Positions 1-7,492 of a stretch of 64,000 nt of DNA are shown here, piece by piece. The first letter of the stretch is position 1; each line of letters starts with the position of its first letter. The notes under the pieces are model-generated. The model was not told the origin of the DNA and ran no database searches. It saw only the letters and a program-made list of their open reading frames with translations. The stretch is from Mesorhizobium xinjiangense. GTDB taxonomy: Bacteria > Pseudomonadota > Alphaproteobacteria > Rhizobiales > Rhizobiaceae. Location of the stretch: positions 17,665 through 81,664 of the forward strand of contig NZ_WOAC01000021.1 of NCBI RefSeq assembly GCF_009749525.1, read 5' to 3'. A program made the position numbers and the translations under genes.

Positions 1-722
1 TCCTCATCCGCATGTCCGATGGTGACGGTCGGGCGGCTCTGACACTGTGCGAAGAGATTTGGCGCGCCGCGCGTGTGGACGAGGTGTTTTCGGCCGAGGA
101 CCTGCAGCGCATCGTGCAGCGCCGCGCGCCGATCTACGACAAGGGCCAGGACGGCCATTACAACCTGATATCGGCGCTGCACAAATCGGTCCGCGGTTCC
201 GACCCCGATGCCGCGCTCTACTATCTGGCGCGCATGTTCGATGCCGGCGAGCATCCGCTTTATATTGGCCGCCGGCTGGTGCGCATGGCGAGCGAGGATA
301 TCGGCCTGGCCGATCCCCAGGCGTTGGTAATCACCAACGCGGCCAAGGACGCCTACGATTATCTGGGCTCGCCCGAGGGCGAACTGGCATTGGCGGAGGC
401 CTGCGTCTATCTCGCCACCGCGCCGAAATCGAATGCGGTATACACGGCCTTCAAGGCGGCCACGCGGGCGGCCAAGGAGCACGGCTCGCTGATGCCGCCC
501 AAGCATATTCTGAACGCGCCGACCAAGCTGATGAAGCAGGAGGACTACGGCGCCGGCTACAAATATGACCACGACGCGCCGGAGGCCTTTTCCGGTCAGG
601 ACTATTTTCCCGACAAGCTCGGCCGCCAGACTTTTTACGACCCGCCCGAACGCGGCTTCGAGCGTGAGATCAGGAAGCGTCTCGACTATTGGGCCAAGCT
701 GCGGGCGGAGCGGCGCAGATAG
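1..722 (+). CDS. rarA: Replication-associated recombination protein A, C-terminal part (5' end outside window)
   Basis: RarA (MgsA) is a cytosolic AAA+ ATPase of the clamp-loader/WRNIP1 family that acts at stalled replication forks. About 236 C-terminal residues are present. The reading frame is open to the window edge, and the apparent first Met lies inside the SDGDGRAAL stretch that normally follows the ATPase core, so the gene is cut by the window rather than broken. Visible are the end of the lid region and the MgsA C-terminal domain with the conserved stretches SALHKSVRGSDPDAALYYLAR, RRLVRMASEDIGLADP and PKSNAVYTAF, then the usual C-terminal FYDPPERGFEREIRKRL. The Walker motifs lie upstream of the window. 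Family assignment is firm. Confidence 0.93.
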   Translation, partial: LIRMSDGDGRAALTLCEEIWRAARVDEVFSAEDLQRIVQRRAPIYDKGQDGHYNLISALHKSVRGSDPDAALYYLARMFDAGEHPLYIGRRLVRMASEDIGLADPQALVITNAAKDAYDYLGSPEGELALAEACVYLATAPKSNAVYTAFKAATRAAKEHGSLMPPKHILNAPTKLMKQEDYGAGYKYDHDAPEAFSGQDYFPDKLGRQTFYDPPERGFEREIRKRLDYWAKLRAERRR

Positions 723-751
723 GCGCGGCCAAGCGATGAAAGGTGAGGGAT

Positions 752-1060
752 ATGTTCGGACTGATCGGCAAGATGCGGGCACAGCCCGGAAAACGCGACG
801 AACTGATCGCAATCCTGCTGGCAAGCACCGATGCGATGCCTGGATGCCTGAGCTATATCGTTGCCGAAGATCCCTCGGACGCCGACGTAATCTGGATCAC
901 CGAGGCCTGGGTTGACGAGGCAAGCCACAAGGCGTCGCTTTCGCTGCCGGCCGTCCAGGAAGCGATTGGCCGCGCCCGTCCGCTCATTGCCGGCTTCGAT
1001 TCCAGCACGCCGACGGTTCCCGTCGGAGGCGTCGGACTGGCCAACCCGGCGACCCCTTGA
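752..1060 (+). CDS. Putative quinol monooxygenase (antibiotic biosynthesis monooxygenase, ABM/YgiN-like)
   Basis: A 102-residue ferredoxin-like alpha/beta protein of the ABM superfamily (YgiN type), small cytosolic dimers that oxidise quinols or other aromatics or act as stress-response proteins. The N-terminal FGLIGKMRAQPGKRDELIAIL strand-helix, the central GCLSYIVAEDPSDADVIWITEAW and the DEASHKASLSLPAVQEAI helix follow the family pattern. ATG at 752 was chosen over the in-frame GTG at 743 because GGTGAGG lies just upstream. It sits 29 nt after rarA and before the crcB genes. The substrate cannot be deduced. Confidence 0.8.
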   Translation: MFGLIGKMRAQPGKRDELIAILLASTDAMPGCLSYIVAEDPSDADVIWITEAWVDEASHKASLSLPAVQEAIGRARPLIAGFDSSTPTVPVGGVGLANPATP

Positions 1061-1194
1061 GCGCGGCGCAAAACATCCCTGCCGCACGGTGTTTCTCCGC
1101 TGGGAGTGCACAAAGCTGCGGCGGTCGGGATTTGACAATCCGGAGCGGCCGCGACAGGAGGATGTATATCGTTCGTTGAGAGGCGCTTGGCGTA

Positions 1195-1605
1195 TTGGCG
1201 GTTGGAACTGAACTTCTCCTCGGCCTGATCTGGATCGCCGTCGGCAGCGCTCTGGGCGGCATGGCCCGCTTCTTCGTCTCCGGTCTGGTCGGCCGCCGCA
1301 TTGGTGAGACCTTTCCCTGGGGCACGATGGCGGTGAACGTATCAGGTGCCTTTGCCATTGGTGCCGCCGCGGCGGCGGCAACGGGTGGGGTGGTCCTGCA
1401 CGAACCGGGCGCCTGGGGCCTTGCCGCGACCGGATTTCTCGGCTGTTACACGACGGTTTCCTCGTTCAGCCTGCAGACCCTTGCCCTGGCCCGGGATGGC
1501 GACTGGCTGCTGGCATCGCTCAACGTCACCCTTTCGCTCGTCCTCGGGCTGTGCGCGGTGGCGCTCGGATTTGCCGCAATAGCGGCGATGATCCATGGAG
1601 CCTGA
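1195..1605 (+). CDS. crcB: Fluoride channel subunit CrcB/Fluc, first of a tandem pair
   Basis: A 136-aa protein with four predicted membrane helices of the CrcB (Fluc) family, which exports toxic fluoride as a two-pore dimer of antiparallel subunits. Conserved features are the Asn-bearing FPWGTMAVNVSGAF segment and the TM3 motif YTTVSSFSLQT. The first Phe of the usual TTFSTFS box is Val here; the second Phe is kept. The TTG start at 1195 follows GAGAGGCG. Hydrophobic sequence begins within a few residues of the start, and the clearest basic cluster is in the first loop (GRRIGE), which suggests a topology opposite to the downstream copy. The second crcB follows after one base. Confidence 0.88.
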   Translation: MAVGTELLLGLIWIAVGSALGGMARFFVSGLVGRRIGETFPWGTMAVNVSGAFAIGAAAAAATGGVVLHEPGAWGLAATGFLGCYTTVSSFSLQTLALARDGDWLLASLNVTLSLVLGLCAVALGFAAIAAMIHGA

Positions 1606-1606
1606 T

Positions 1607-2104
1607 ATGGACAGCGCCGAACATTCCCGTTCCAACGCTACAGTGGGAAAAGCGGCTAAGAGCCGCCGCTGGGCGCCGGGCAGGGCGGCCCGCAATTCCG
1701 TCGTTCTTTATGCTGCCGTGGGGCTCGGCAGCATGGCCGGGGGCGTCACGCGCGCGCTGGTATCGATCGCAAGCCTCGAACTTCTTGGCCCGGCATTCCC
1801 CTGGGGGACGCTCGCCGCCAACCTCGCGGGTTCCTTCCTGATCGGTCTGTATGCCGCGCTGACGGAGCCGGGCGGGCGCATCTTCGCCGGTTCTGCCCAG
1901 AGGCAGTTCGTCATGGCAGGCTTTTGCGGCGGGTTCACCACCTTCTCGCTGTTCAGCCTTGAGACGTTCCAATTGATCCTTGAAGATCGATGGCCGACGG
2001 CGGTGTTCTATGTCGCGGCGTCGCTGCTGGCATGGTTTGCCGCAGTCTGGCTGGGGCATGTTTGGGGCTGGCGGATCAATCGGCTGCGAGGCAAGGACAT
2101 ATGA
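1607..2104 (+). CDS. crcB: Fluoride channel subunit CrcB/Fluc, second of a tandem pair
   Basis: A second CrcB-family protein of about 165 aa. It keeps the family signatures FPWGTLAANLAGSF and GGFTTFSLFSLETFQ, with both Phe-box residues present. Unlike its partner it has a roughly 30-residue strongly basic N-terminal tail before the first helix and a basic C-terminus (WRINRLRGKD), so both ends are expected in the cytoplasm by the positive-inside rule. ATG 1607 was chosen because GGAG precedes it at 6 nt; ATG 1595, overlapping crcB1, is the alternative. Its stop overlaps the ATG of the DUF190 gene. Tandem crcB genes are known to encode heterodimers. Confidence 0.88.
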   Translation: MDSAEHSRSNATVGKAAKSRRWAPGRAARNSVVLYAAVGLGSMAGGVTRALVSIASLELLGPAFPWGTLAANLAGSFLIGLYAALTEPGGRIFAGSAQRQFVMAGFCGGFTTFSLFSLETFQLILEDRWPTAVFYVAASLLAWFAAVWLGHVWGWRINRLRGKDI

Positions 2105-2442
2105 CGACGATACCAAAACAGGCGCAACTCCTGCGCATCTTCATCGGCGAGAACGACCGGGCCGAAGACAGGCCGCTCTATGAAGCGATCGTGCTCAAGG
2201 CGCGTGAAATGCAGCTGGCCGGTGCCACCGTCATGCGTGGGGCGGTCGGCTTCGGCCGGTCGAGCCGGCTTCACACGACCAAGATCATGCGTTTGTCGGA
2301 AGACCTGCCGCTGGTCATCGAGATCGTCGACAGCGAGGACAAGATCGCCGCCTTCCTGCCGGTTCTCGATACGATGATGTCGAGCGGACTGGTGACGCTG
2401 GAGAAGGTGCAGGTCCTGCAATATGGCGAAAGCGGCGGTTAA
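2101..2442 (+). CDS. DUF190 protein (PII-like fold), crcB-associated
   Basis: A 113-aa DUF190 protein. The family has a PII-like ferredoxin fold and is commonly encoded next to crcB; its molecular role is not established. Characteristic pieces are LLRIFIGENDRAEDRPLYEAIV, the glycine-rich loop GATVMRGAVGFGRSSRLHT, and PLVIEIVDSEDKIAAFLP. ATG 2101 overlaps the TGA of crcB2 (ATGA) and is preceded by AAGGA, indicating translational coupling. The context suggests a cytosolic regulator or partner of the fluoride channel; that role is inferred, not seen. Confidence 0.85.
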   Translation: MTTIPKQAQLLRIFIGENDRAEDRPLYEAIVLKAREMQLAGATVMRGAVGFGRSSRLHTTKIMRLSEDLPLVIEIVDSEDKIAAFLPVLDTMMSSGLVTLEKVQVLQYGESGG

Positions 2443-2533
2443 ATCCGCTGATCCGTAGGCTGTTCATCGTGATTGAGGCTCGCAACGCCGCCCGTGCGAT
2501 GCTATGGGCCCGGGCGAAGCAGGACAATCGGAC

Positions 2534-3517
2534 ATGGCAGGCATACAACAGATCACCGTCGAACCGGACGAGGCCGGCATGCGGCTCGACCGCTGGTTCA
2601 AGACGCATTTTCCGGGGCTTGGCTTCGGCCATCTGCAGAAGCTGTTGCGCTCCGGCCAGGTGCGGGTCAATGGCGGGCGCGTCAAGGCCGACACGCGCAT
2701 CGAGCCGGGCCAGGTCGTCCGGGTGCCGCCGCTTTCCGTCGACCGCAAGGGCGAGGCGCCGCTGACCCAGCGCACCATGCGCGACCAGCACGATGCCGAC
2801 ATCCTGCAGAAGATGCTGATTTACGAGGACCCCAAGGTCTTCGTTTTCAACAAGCCGTCCGGCCTGGCCGTCCAGGGCGGCTCGGGCGTGTCGCGCCATG
2901 TCGACATGATGCTGGAAGCGTGGCGCAGCAAGAAGGGCGAAAAGCCGCGGCTCGTGCACCGTCTCGACCGCGACACCTCCGGGGTGCTGGTCGTCGCGCG
3001 CACCCGCCTTGCCGCCATGCGGCTGGCCGAAGCCTTTCGCGGACGCGACGCCAAGAAGACCTATTGGGCGCTCGTGCGCGGCGTGCCGAGGAAGCGCCAG
3101 GACAGGATTTCCACCTGGCTGGTCAAGGAACAGACCCTCGACGGCGACCGCATGCGCGTCGCCCGCCACGGCGAACCGGATGCCGACCACGCCATTTCCA
3201 ACTACCGCATTCTCGAACAGGCCGGCCAGACGCTTTCCTGGCTGGAAATGGAACCGCACACCGGCCGTACGCATCAGTTGCGCGTGCATGCTGCCCATAT
3301 CGGCAATCCGATCATCGGCGATCCGAAATATTTCTTCGCCGACCAGAACTGGGACCTGCCCGGCGGTATCCAGAACCGGCTGCACCTGCACGCCCGGCGC
3401 ATCGTCATTCCGCATCCCGACGGCGGCCGCATCGATGTCACGGCACCCCTGCCGCCGCATATGCGCCAGAGCTGGAATCTGTTGGGATTTGACGAGACGG
3501 AGACGGATGAAGGCTGA
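2534..3517 (+). CDS. rluC: RluA-family 23S rRNA pseudouridine synthase (RluC-like)
   Basis: A 327-residue cytosolic pseudouridine synthase of the RluA superfamily. An N-terminal S4 RNA-binding domain (about residues 8-65, MRLDRWFKTHFPGLG through QVRVNGGRV) is followed by the catalytic domain, with HRLDRDTSG holding the nucleophilic Asp (about residue 145) and later HTGRTHQLRVHAAHIGNPI. Domain order and length match RluC/RluD; RluC is favoured because the gene precedes ATP12 as in other Rhizobiales, but the exact uridine target is not provable from sequence. ATG 2534 is preferred over the ATG at 2504 because AGGA lies 9 nt upstream and the N-terminus then fits the family. Confidence 0.88.
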   Translation: MAGIQQITVEPDEAGMRLDRWFKTHFPGLGFGHLQKLLRSGQVRVNGGRVKADTRIEPGQVVRVPPLSVDRKGEAPLTQRTMRDQHDADILQKMLIYEDPKVFVFNKPSGLAVQGGSGVSRHVDMMLEAWRSKKGEKPRLVHRLDRDTSGVLVVARTRLAAMRLAEAFRGRDAKKTYWALVRGVPRKRQDRISTWLVKEQTLDGDRMRVARHGEPDADHAISNYRILEQAGQTLSWLEMEPHTGRTHQLRVHAAHIGNPIIGDPKYFFADQNWDLPGGIQNRLHLHARRIVIPHPDGGRIDVTAPLPPHMRQSWNLLGFDETETDEG

Positions 3518-3640
3518 CATCGCCTTGTCGTCGTCAATCGGCCGCGCCGCAAGCCACGGCCTTGAAGCCGGCGGCCGCCACCTTATCTTCAACCCTCAAG
3601 TCCCGGTCGTCGCCGGCAAGAACAAGAAACGGAGCTGCCG

Positions 3641-4432
3641 ATGCGTGAGCTGCTGAACGATCTCGAAAATGGCGAACATCTGTCCGACGCCGATCCGATG
3701 AAGCGCGCCCAGAAGCAGATGCGCCAGCCGCGCCCGCGGCGTTTCTACAAGGAGGTCGCCGTCTCGCCTGTCGATGAGGGCCATGCGGTGACGCTGGACG
3801 GCAAGACGGTCAAGACGCCGGGAAGGGCGGTGCTTGCAGTGCCTGCGCGCGCGGCGGCAGAACTGATCGCGGCCGAATTCTCGGCTCAGGGCGAAGAGAT
3901 GGATCCGGTATCGATGCCGGTGACGCGTCTCGTCAACACGGCGATCGACGGCGTTGCGGCCGATACCCAGGCGGTCCTTGAGGATATATTGCGCTATGCC
4001 TCGTCGGACCTCATCTGCTATCGGGCTGAGGCGCCGCAGCGTCTGGTCGAGTTGCAGGCCGAGGCCTGGGACCCGGTGCTGGACTGGGCGCGTGATCGGC
4101 TGGGCGCACGGCTCCTTCTGGCCGAAGGCGTCATTCATGTCGAGCAGCCGCGCGAGGCGCTGGCCGCGCTCGGGGTCCATCTCAGCATGCGCAGCGAGCC
4201 TTTGCGGCTTGCCGGCCTGCATGTCATGACGTCGCTGACAGGCTCGGCCCTGTTGGCGCTCGCCGTCGATGAGGGGCTGTTGACCGTCGACGAGGCATGG
4301 ACGGTCGCCCATGTCGACGAGGATTGGAACATCGCCCAATGGGGCGAGGACGCCGAGGCCGCGGCGCGTCGCGCCAAACGGCTGGTCGACATGCGGGCCG
4401 CGGCTGCGCTGCTGGAAGCGCTGACCAAGTAA
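3641..4432 (+). CDS. ATP12-family F1-ATPase assembly chaperone
   Basis: A 263-aa protein of the ATP12 family. In mitochondria ATP12 protects the F1 alpha subunit during assembly of F1Fo ATP synthase; alphaproteobacteria carry the ancestral gene. Diagnostic stretches are RRFYKEVAVSPVDEG, TLDGKTVKTPGRAVLAVP, MDPVSMPVTRLVNTAIDGV, YASSDLICYRAEAP and the C-terminal AHVDEDWNIAQWGEDAEAAAR. GGAG precedes the ATG. About 120 nt separate it from rluC; only a 49-codon overlapping open frame lies there, which I do not consider a gene. The rluC..ATP12 neighbourhood is typical of Rhizobiales. Confidence 0.9.
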   Translation: MRELLNDLENGEHLSDADPMKRAQKQMRQPRPRRFYKEVAVSPVDEGHAVTLDGKTVKTPGRAVLAVPARAAAELIAAEFSAQGEEMDPVSMPVTRLVNTAIDGVAADTQAVLEDILRYASSDLICYRAEAPQRLVELQAEAWDPVLDWARDRLGARLLLAEGVIHVEQPREALAALGVHLSMRSEPLRLAGLHVMTSLTGSALLALAVDEGLLTVDEAWTVAHVDEDWNIAQWGEDAEAAARRAKRLVDMRAAAALLEALTK

Positions 4433-4452
4433 AGCAATTCCTCGGCGCTTAG

Positions 4453-4562
4453 AACATGTCCCGCTCAAACGGAATCGTTTGAGCGAAAGGCACATGCTCC
4501 AACACATTGATCTGGCGCGCATATCTTCGCTTCAAACGATTCCGTTTGAAGCGAACGCGCGC
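4453..4562. repeat. Two-palindrome intergenic repeat (RIME-like), copy 1
   Basis: A 110-bp element made of two stem-loops joined by a conserved linker. Palindrome B (4459-4493) pairs CGCTCAAACG with CGTTTGAGCG; the linker contains TTGATCTGGCGCGCATAT; palindrome A (about 4528-4553) pairs CGCTTCAAACG with CGTTTGAAGCG. It lies between the ATP12 gene and the YggT-like gene. Copies 2 and 3 are in the opposite orientation and copy 4 is truncated. Size and architecture match the published RIME1 class of rhizobial intergenic mosaic elements (about 108 bp, two large palindromes), but identity to RIME1 was not tested. Confidence 0.9.
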
Positions 4563-4631
4563 TGGCCGGTATTGTACGGTTCCGCGCACAAAGAGGCGGG
4601 CCATGTCGCTCGCCGTCCAATTCGTCGCGTC

Positions 4632-4994
4632 TTATCTGCCGCTGCCCGACAGGTCGTAAAGTATCTTTGCGATGTCGCTTTCCAGCGGGAAGGACAGCAT
4701 CCCCATGACTGAATAGCCGAGAAGCCAGGGCATGAAATAGAAGCGGATCAAGAAGAAGAACCAGGCGACGAAGAGCGGCACCAGCGGCTCGATCAGGAAG
4801 CCCGGCGTGATCGGCCGGAAGACGCGCAGGATCGGATTGGTGAACTTGACGAAGATGCGCATGAAAAAGAAGTCGGAATCTTCCGACAGGAACAGGTTCA
4901 TGGCCGAGCGCCCGATCAGCGTCCACATGATGACGCCGAGGACATAGTCCACCACGATCACCCAGAGCGGGTGTATGAAAATCAGATCTTCCAA
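4632..4994 (-). CDS. YggT-like small integral membrane protein
   Basis: A 120-aa inner-membrane protein with about three hydrophobic segments: near residues 8-28 (WVIVVDYVLGVIMWTLIG), around the central FTNPILRVFRPITPGFLIEP, and near 75-100 (LFVAWFFFLIRFYFMPWLL). The NPILRVFRPI core recalls the YggT family, whose members act in osmotic or envelope physiology, but the match is partial and no biochemical role is assigned. The frame continues upstream through the flanking repeat, which would give a spurious 169-aa product. TTG at 4994 is chosen because GGGAGGGG sits 4 nt upstream and the element is excluded. The gene lies between repeat copies 1 and 2. Confidence 0.72.
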   Translation of the reverse strand: MEDLIFIHPLWVIVVDYVLGVIMWTLIGRSAMNLFLSEDSDFFFMRIFVKFTNPILRVFRPITPGFLIEPLVPLFVAWFFFLIRFYFMPWLLGYSVMGMLSFPLESDIAKILYDLSGSGR

Positions 4995-5033
4995 GAATCC
5001 CCTCCCAGGCGCGTGGATCGTCCCGCTGGCCTT

Positions 5034-5148
5034 AGCGCGCGTTTGCTTCAAACGGAAACGCTTGAAGCAAAGATATGCGCGCCAGATCAATATGCTGGAA
5101 CATGTGCCTTTCGCTGAAACGATTCCGTTTGAGCGGGACATGCTTTAG
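5034..5148. repeat. Two-palindrome intergenic repeat (RIME-like), copy 2
   Basis: Second full copy, inverted relative to copy 1. It begins AGCGCGCG, carries palindrome A (TTGCTTCAAACG paired with CGCTTGAAGCAA), the linker GATATGCGCGCCAGATCAAT, then palindrome B ending GAGCGGGACATG. It lies immediately upstream of the YggT-like gene, so the two copies flank that gene in inverted orientation and could pair in single-stranded DNA or in a read-through transcript. Confidence 0.9.
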
Positions 5149-5196
5149 CCGCGATGACGCGCAGACAAACGACTTATCTCATTTTGCCCAAAAAGA

Positions 5197-5222
5197 AAGG
5201 GGCGGGATCGAGCCCGCCCCTT
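5197..5222 (-). terminator. Rho-independent terminator of the symporter operon
   Basis: A perfect 8-bp GC stem (GGGGCGGG with CCCGCCCC, extended by AA/TT) and a 6-nt loop. Read on the minus strand it is followed by TTTCTTTTT, directly downstream of the symporter stop codon. Confidence 0.85.
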
Positions 5223-5239
5223 CCAAGCTTTAATACCGA

Positions 5240-7057
5240 TCAGTGACCGGCGGCAAGGATGGTTGCGCCGTGCGGGATGCGCACTTCGTCGACCATGTCC
5301 TGGATTTCCTTGCTCGGCGCCGGCGTCAGCAGGCTGACGACGACCATGGCAACCAGGCTGACCGGCATGCCGATGATGCCGAAGCGGATGTGATCGATGC
5401 CGAACCATGGCTCCATCAGGCCGTTATAGACCATGTAGAGATACCAGGTGCCGACCAGGAATCCGCCCATCATGCCGGCAATGGCGCCCGCCCTGTTGGC
5501 CCGTTTCCACCACACGCCGAGAACGAGCGGGAAGAAGAGGCCGGAACAGGCGAAGTCGAACGCCCATGCCACCGCACCGAGAATGCCCGTCAGCTTCAGC
5601 GAGGCGATGAACGCCGCGGCCAGGCCGATGAAGAGCAGCAGGACGCGGGCGACGATGAGACGCCGTGCGGTATCGGCACGCGGGTCGATGATCTTGTAGT
5701 AAAGATCATGCGACAGCGCATTGGCGATCGCCAGCAGCAGGCCGTCGGCAGTCGACATGGCGGCTGCCAGGCCGCCGGCCGCCACCAGGCCGGAGATCAC
5801 GTAAGGCAGGCCCGCGATTTCCGGTGTGGCGAGCACGACGATGTCGGGCCGCATGAAGAACTCGTTCAGCTGAACGATCCCGTCGCCGCTCTGGTCGACC
5901 ACGGCCAGCATGCCCACCGAGCTCCAGTGCTGCACCCATGCCAGGTTCGACACTTCCTCAAACGCCTTGCCGATGACCGCCGTGGGCAGGTTCGGATCAA
6001 GAAGCTGCAGCTTCGTCAGCGTGGCCAGTGCCGGCGCCGAGAAGTAGAGCAGGAAGATGAAGAACAGCGACCAGCCGACCGAGCGGCGTGCCGCGCGCAC
6101 GGATGGCGTGGTGAAGTAGCGCATCAGGATATGCGGCAGGGAGGCCGTTCCAGCCATCATGCAGATGGCAAGCGACACCATCTTCCATCCCTGGCCAGCC
6201 GGCTCGTTTTGCGGCGTGGTGAGGACGGCGACACCCGGGACGGCTTCCGCCGCCGGCTGCAATCCGAATTGCGCCTCCAGTTCGGCGATGCGATGGATGG
6301 CCTCGCCATAGGAGAAGTGCGGGATGAGGCCGAAGCCCTGCTTGTTGGACATCCAGATGATCGGCACCAGATAGGCGATGATCAGCACGATGTACTGGGC
6401 CACCTGTGTCCAGGTCACGCCGCGCATGCCGCCGAGCATGGAGCAGATGAAGATGCCCAGCAGGCCGAGATAGACGCCGAGCTCGAACGGGATGCCGAGC
6501 GTCTGGGCGGCGATAGTGCCGGTGGCGTTGATCTGCGCCGTCACATAGGTGAATGATGCCACCACGAGCACGATGACGGCGCACAGCCGCGCCGTGTTGC
6601 CGCCATAGCGCGTGCCGATGAAGTCGGGCACGGTGTAGCAGCCGAACTTGCGCAGATAGGGCGCCAGCAGCGAGTTGACGAGCACGTAGCCGCCCGTCCA
6701 GCCGACGATGAAGCCGAGATACGGATAACCGCCGAAATAGACGCCGCCGGCAAGCGCCACGAAAGACGCGCCGGACATCCAGTCCGCCGCTGTGGCCATG
6801 CCGTTGTAGAGCGCCGGCACTTCGCGGCCGGCAACATAGTAAGCGTCGACTTCCGCCGTGCGCGACAGCCAGCCGATGATGGCGTAGATGGCGATCGTGA
6901 ACATGAGGAAGCAGATGCCGATGGCCTGCGCGCTCAGCCCCATGCGCTCCAGGAGGGCCATGAAGGCAAAAAAGACGAGGAAGCCGAGCGTGTAGAGCGC
7001 ATAGACCTTGCCGAGATTGTCTACGAAGCTCCTGCTCTTGCCGTTTTGAGTTGACAT
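5240..7057 (-). CDS. Sodium:solute symporter, SSS family (acetate/carboxylate type) with EF-hand-like loop
   Basis: A 605-aa SSS-family transporter of the large subgroup that pairs with a DUF4212 small subunit; relatives such as ActP import acetate or other short carboxylates with Na+. About 13 membrane helices are expected. Family motifs include GREVPALYNGMATAADWMSGASF, GGYPYLGFIVGWTGGY and AMSTADGLLLAIANALSHDLYY. Between two helices (residues 388-399, nt 5861-5896) lies DQSGDGIVQLNE, a textbook EF-hand calcium-loop pattern. The ATG at 7057 follows GGAGGG and leaves a 13-nt gap after the DUF4212 gene; the upstream ATG at 7099 overlaps that gene and is less likely. The substrate is inferred. 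Confidence 0.88.
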   Translation of the reverse strand: MSTQNGKSRSFVDNLGKVYALYTLGFLVFFAFMALLERMGLSAQAIGICFLMFTIAIYAIIGWLSRTAEVDAYYVAGREVPALYNGMATAADWMSGASFVALAGGVYFGGYPYLGFIVGWTGGYVLVNSLLAPYLRKFGCYTVPDFIGTRYGGNTARLCAVIVLVVASFTYVTAQINATGTIAAQTLGIPFELGVYLGLLGIFICSMLGGMRGVTWTQVAQYIVLIIAYLVPIIWMSNKQGFGLIPHFSYGEAIHRIAELEAQFGLQPAAEAVPGVAVLTTPQNEPAGQGWKMVSLAICMMAGTASLPHILMRYFTTPSVRAARRSVGWSLFFIFLLYFSAPALATLTKLQLLDPNLPTAVIGKAFEEVSNLAWVQHWSSVGMLAVVDQSGDGIVQLNEFFMRPDIVVLATPEIAGLPYVISGLVAAGGLAAAMSTADGLLLAIANALSHDLYYKIIDPRADTARRLIVARVLLLFIGLAAAFIASLKLTGILGAVAWAFDFACSGLFFPLVLGVWWKRANRAGAIAGMMGGFLVGTWYLYMVYNGLMEPWFGIDHIRFGIIGMPVSLVAMVVVSLLTPAPSKEIQDMVDEVRIPHGATILAAGH

Positions 7058-7070
7058 TGCGTGACCCTCC

Positions 7071-7331
7071 TCAGTCGCTGACGCCGTATTCGTCGTCAAT
7101 CTGGTCCTGACGCCAATTCTGGACCCAGATGAGAACGACGAAGGCGATGAGCGAGCCCTGGACGCACATGTAGTAGCCCAGTGGGAAGCCCAGGAAAGTG
7201 AACGAATTCAGTGCATTGGCGAACCAAGGAATGATGATCGCGAACAACGCCCAGAGCGCCAGGACGACGTATGTCAAATTCCTGGTCTTCTCCCAATGGC
7301 GTTCCTTGGCGCCAGCATCAGTGCTGGACAT
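7071..7331 (-). CDS. DUF4212 symporter small subunit
   Basis: An 86-aa protein of the DUF4212 family, encoded just upstream of SSS-type symporters and thought to be their small membrane subunit. Two hydrophobic segments (LTYVVLALWALFAIIIPWFAN and PLGYYMCVQGSLIAFVVLIW) follow a charged N-terminus (KERHWEKTRN), and the protein ends in the acidic tail RQDQIDDEYGVSD. ATG 7331 follows GGGGAGG at 7 nt; an upstream in-frame Met lacks support. It forms an operon with the symporter. Confidence 0.87.
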   Translation of the reverse strand: MSSTDAGAKERHWEKTRNLTYVVLALWALFAIIIPWFANALNSFTFLGFPLGYYMCVQGSLIAFVVLIWVQNWRQDQIDDEYGVSD

Positions 7332-7492
7332 GCAAAGTCCTCCCCTCAATTGTCGCAGGCGGTATGCCTGCACTCCTCCGCGCCGATCCGAGACGGAATC
7401 AGCGCTCATGCGATGATTACAGGCAGTCATGGTTCGCGAAAATACTGCTATGGTAGCATTCCCCTCGACGCAGGGATGGTTCTACTGACGGC

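Noticed and set aside
1061..1194. Fluoride riboswitch upstream of the crcB genes
   Set aside because: I looked for the crcB-motif core but found no matching pseudoknot pattern in either orientation.
3507..3656. 49-codon frame between the pseudouridine synthase and ATP12 genes
   Set aside because: Overlaps the next gene, has no domain and no good start signal.
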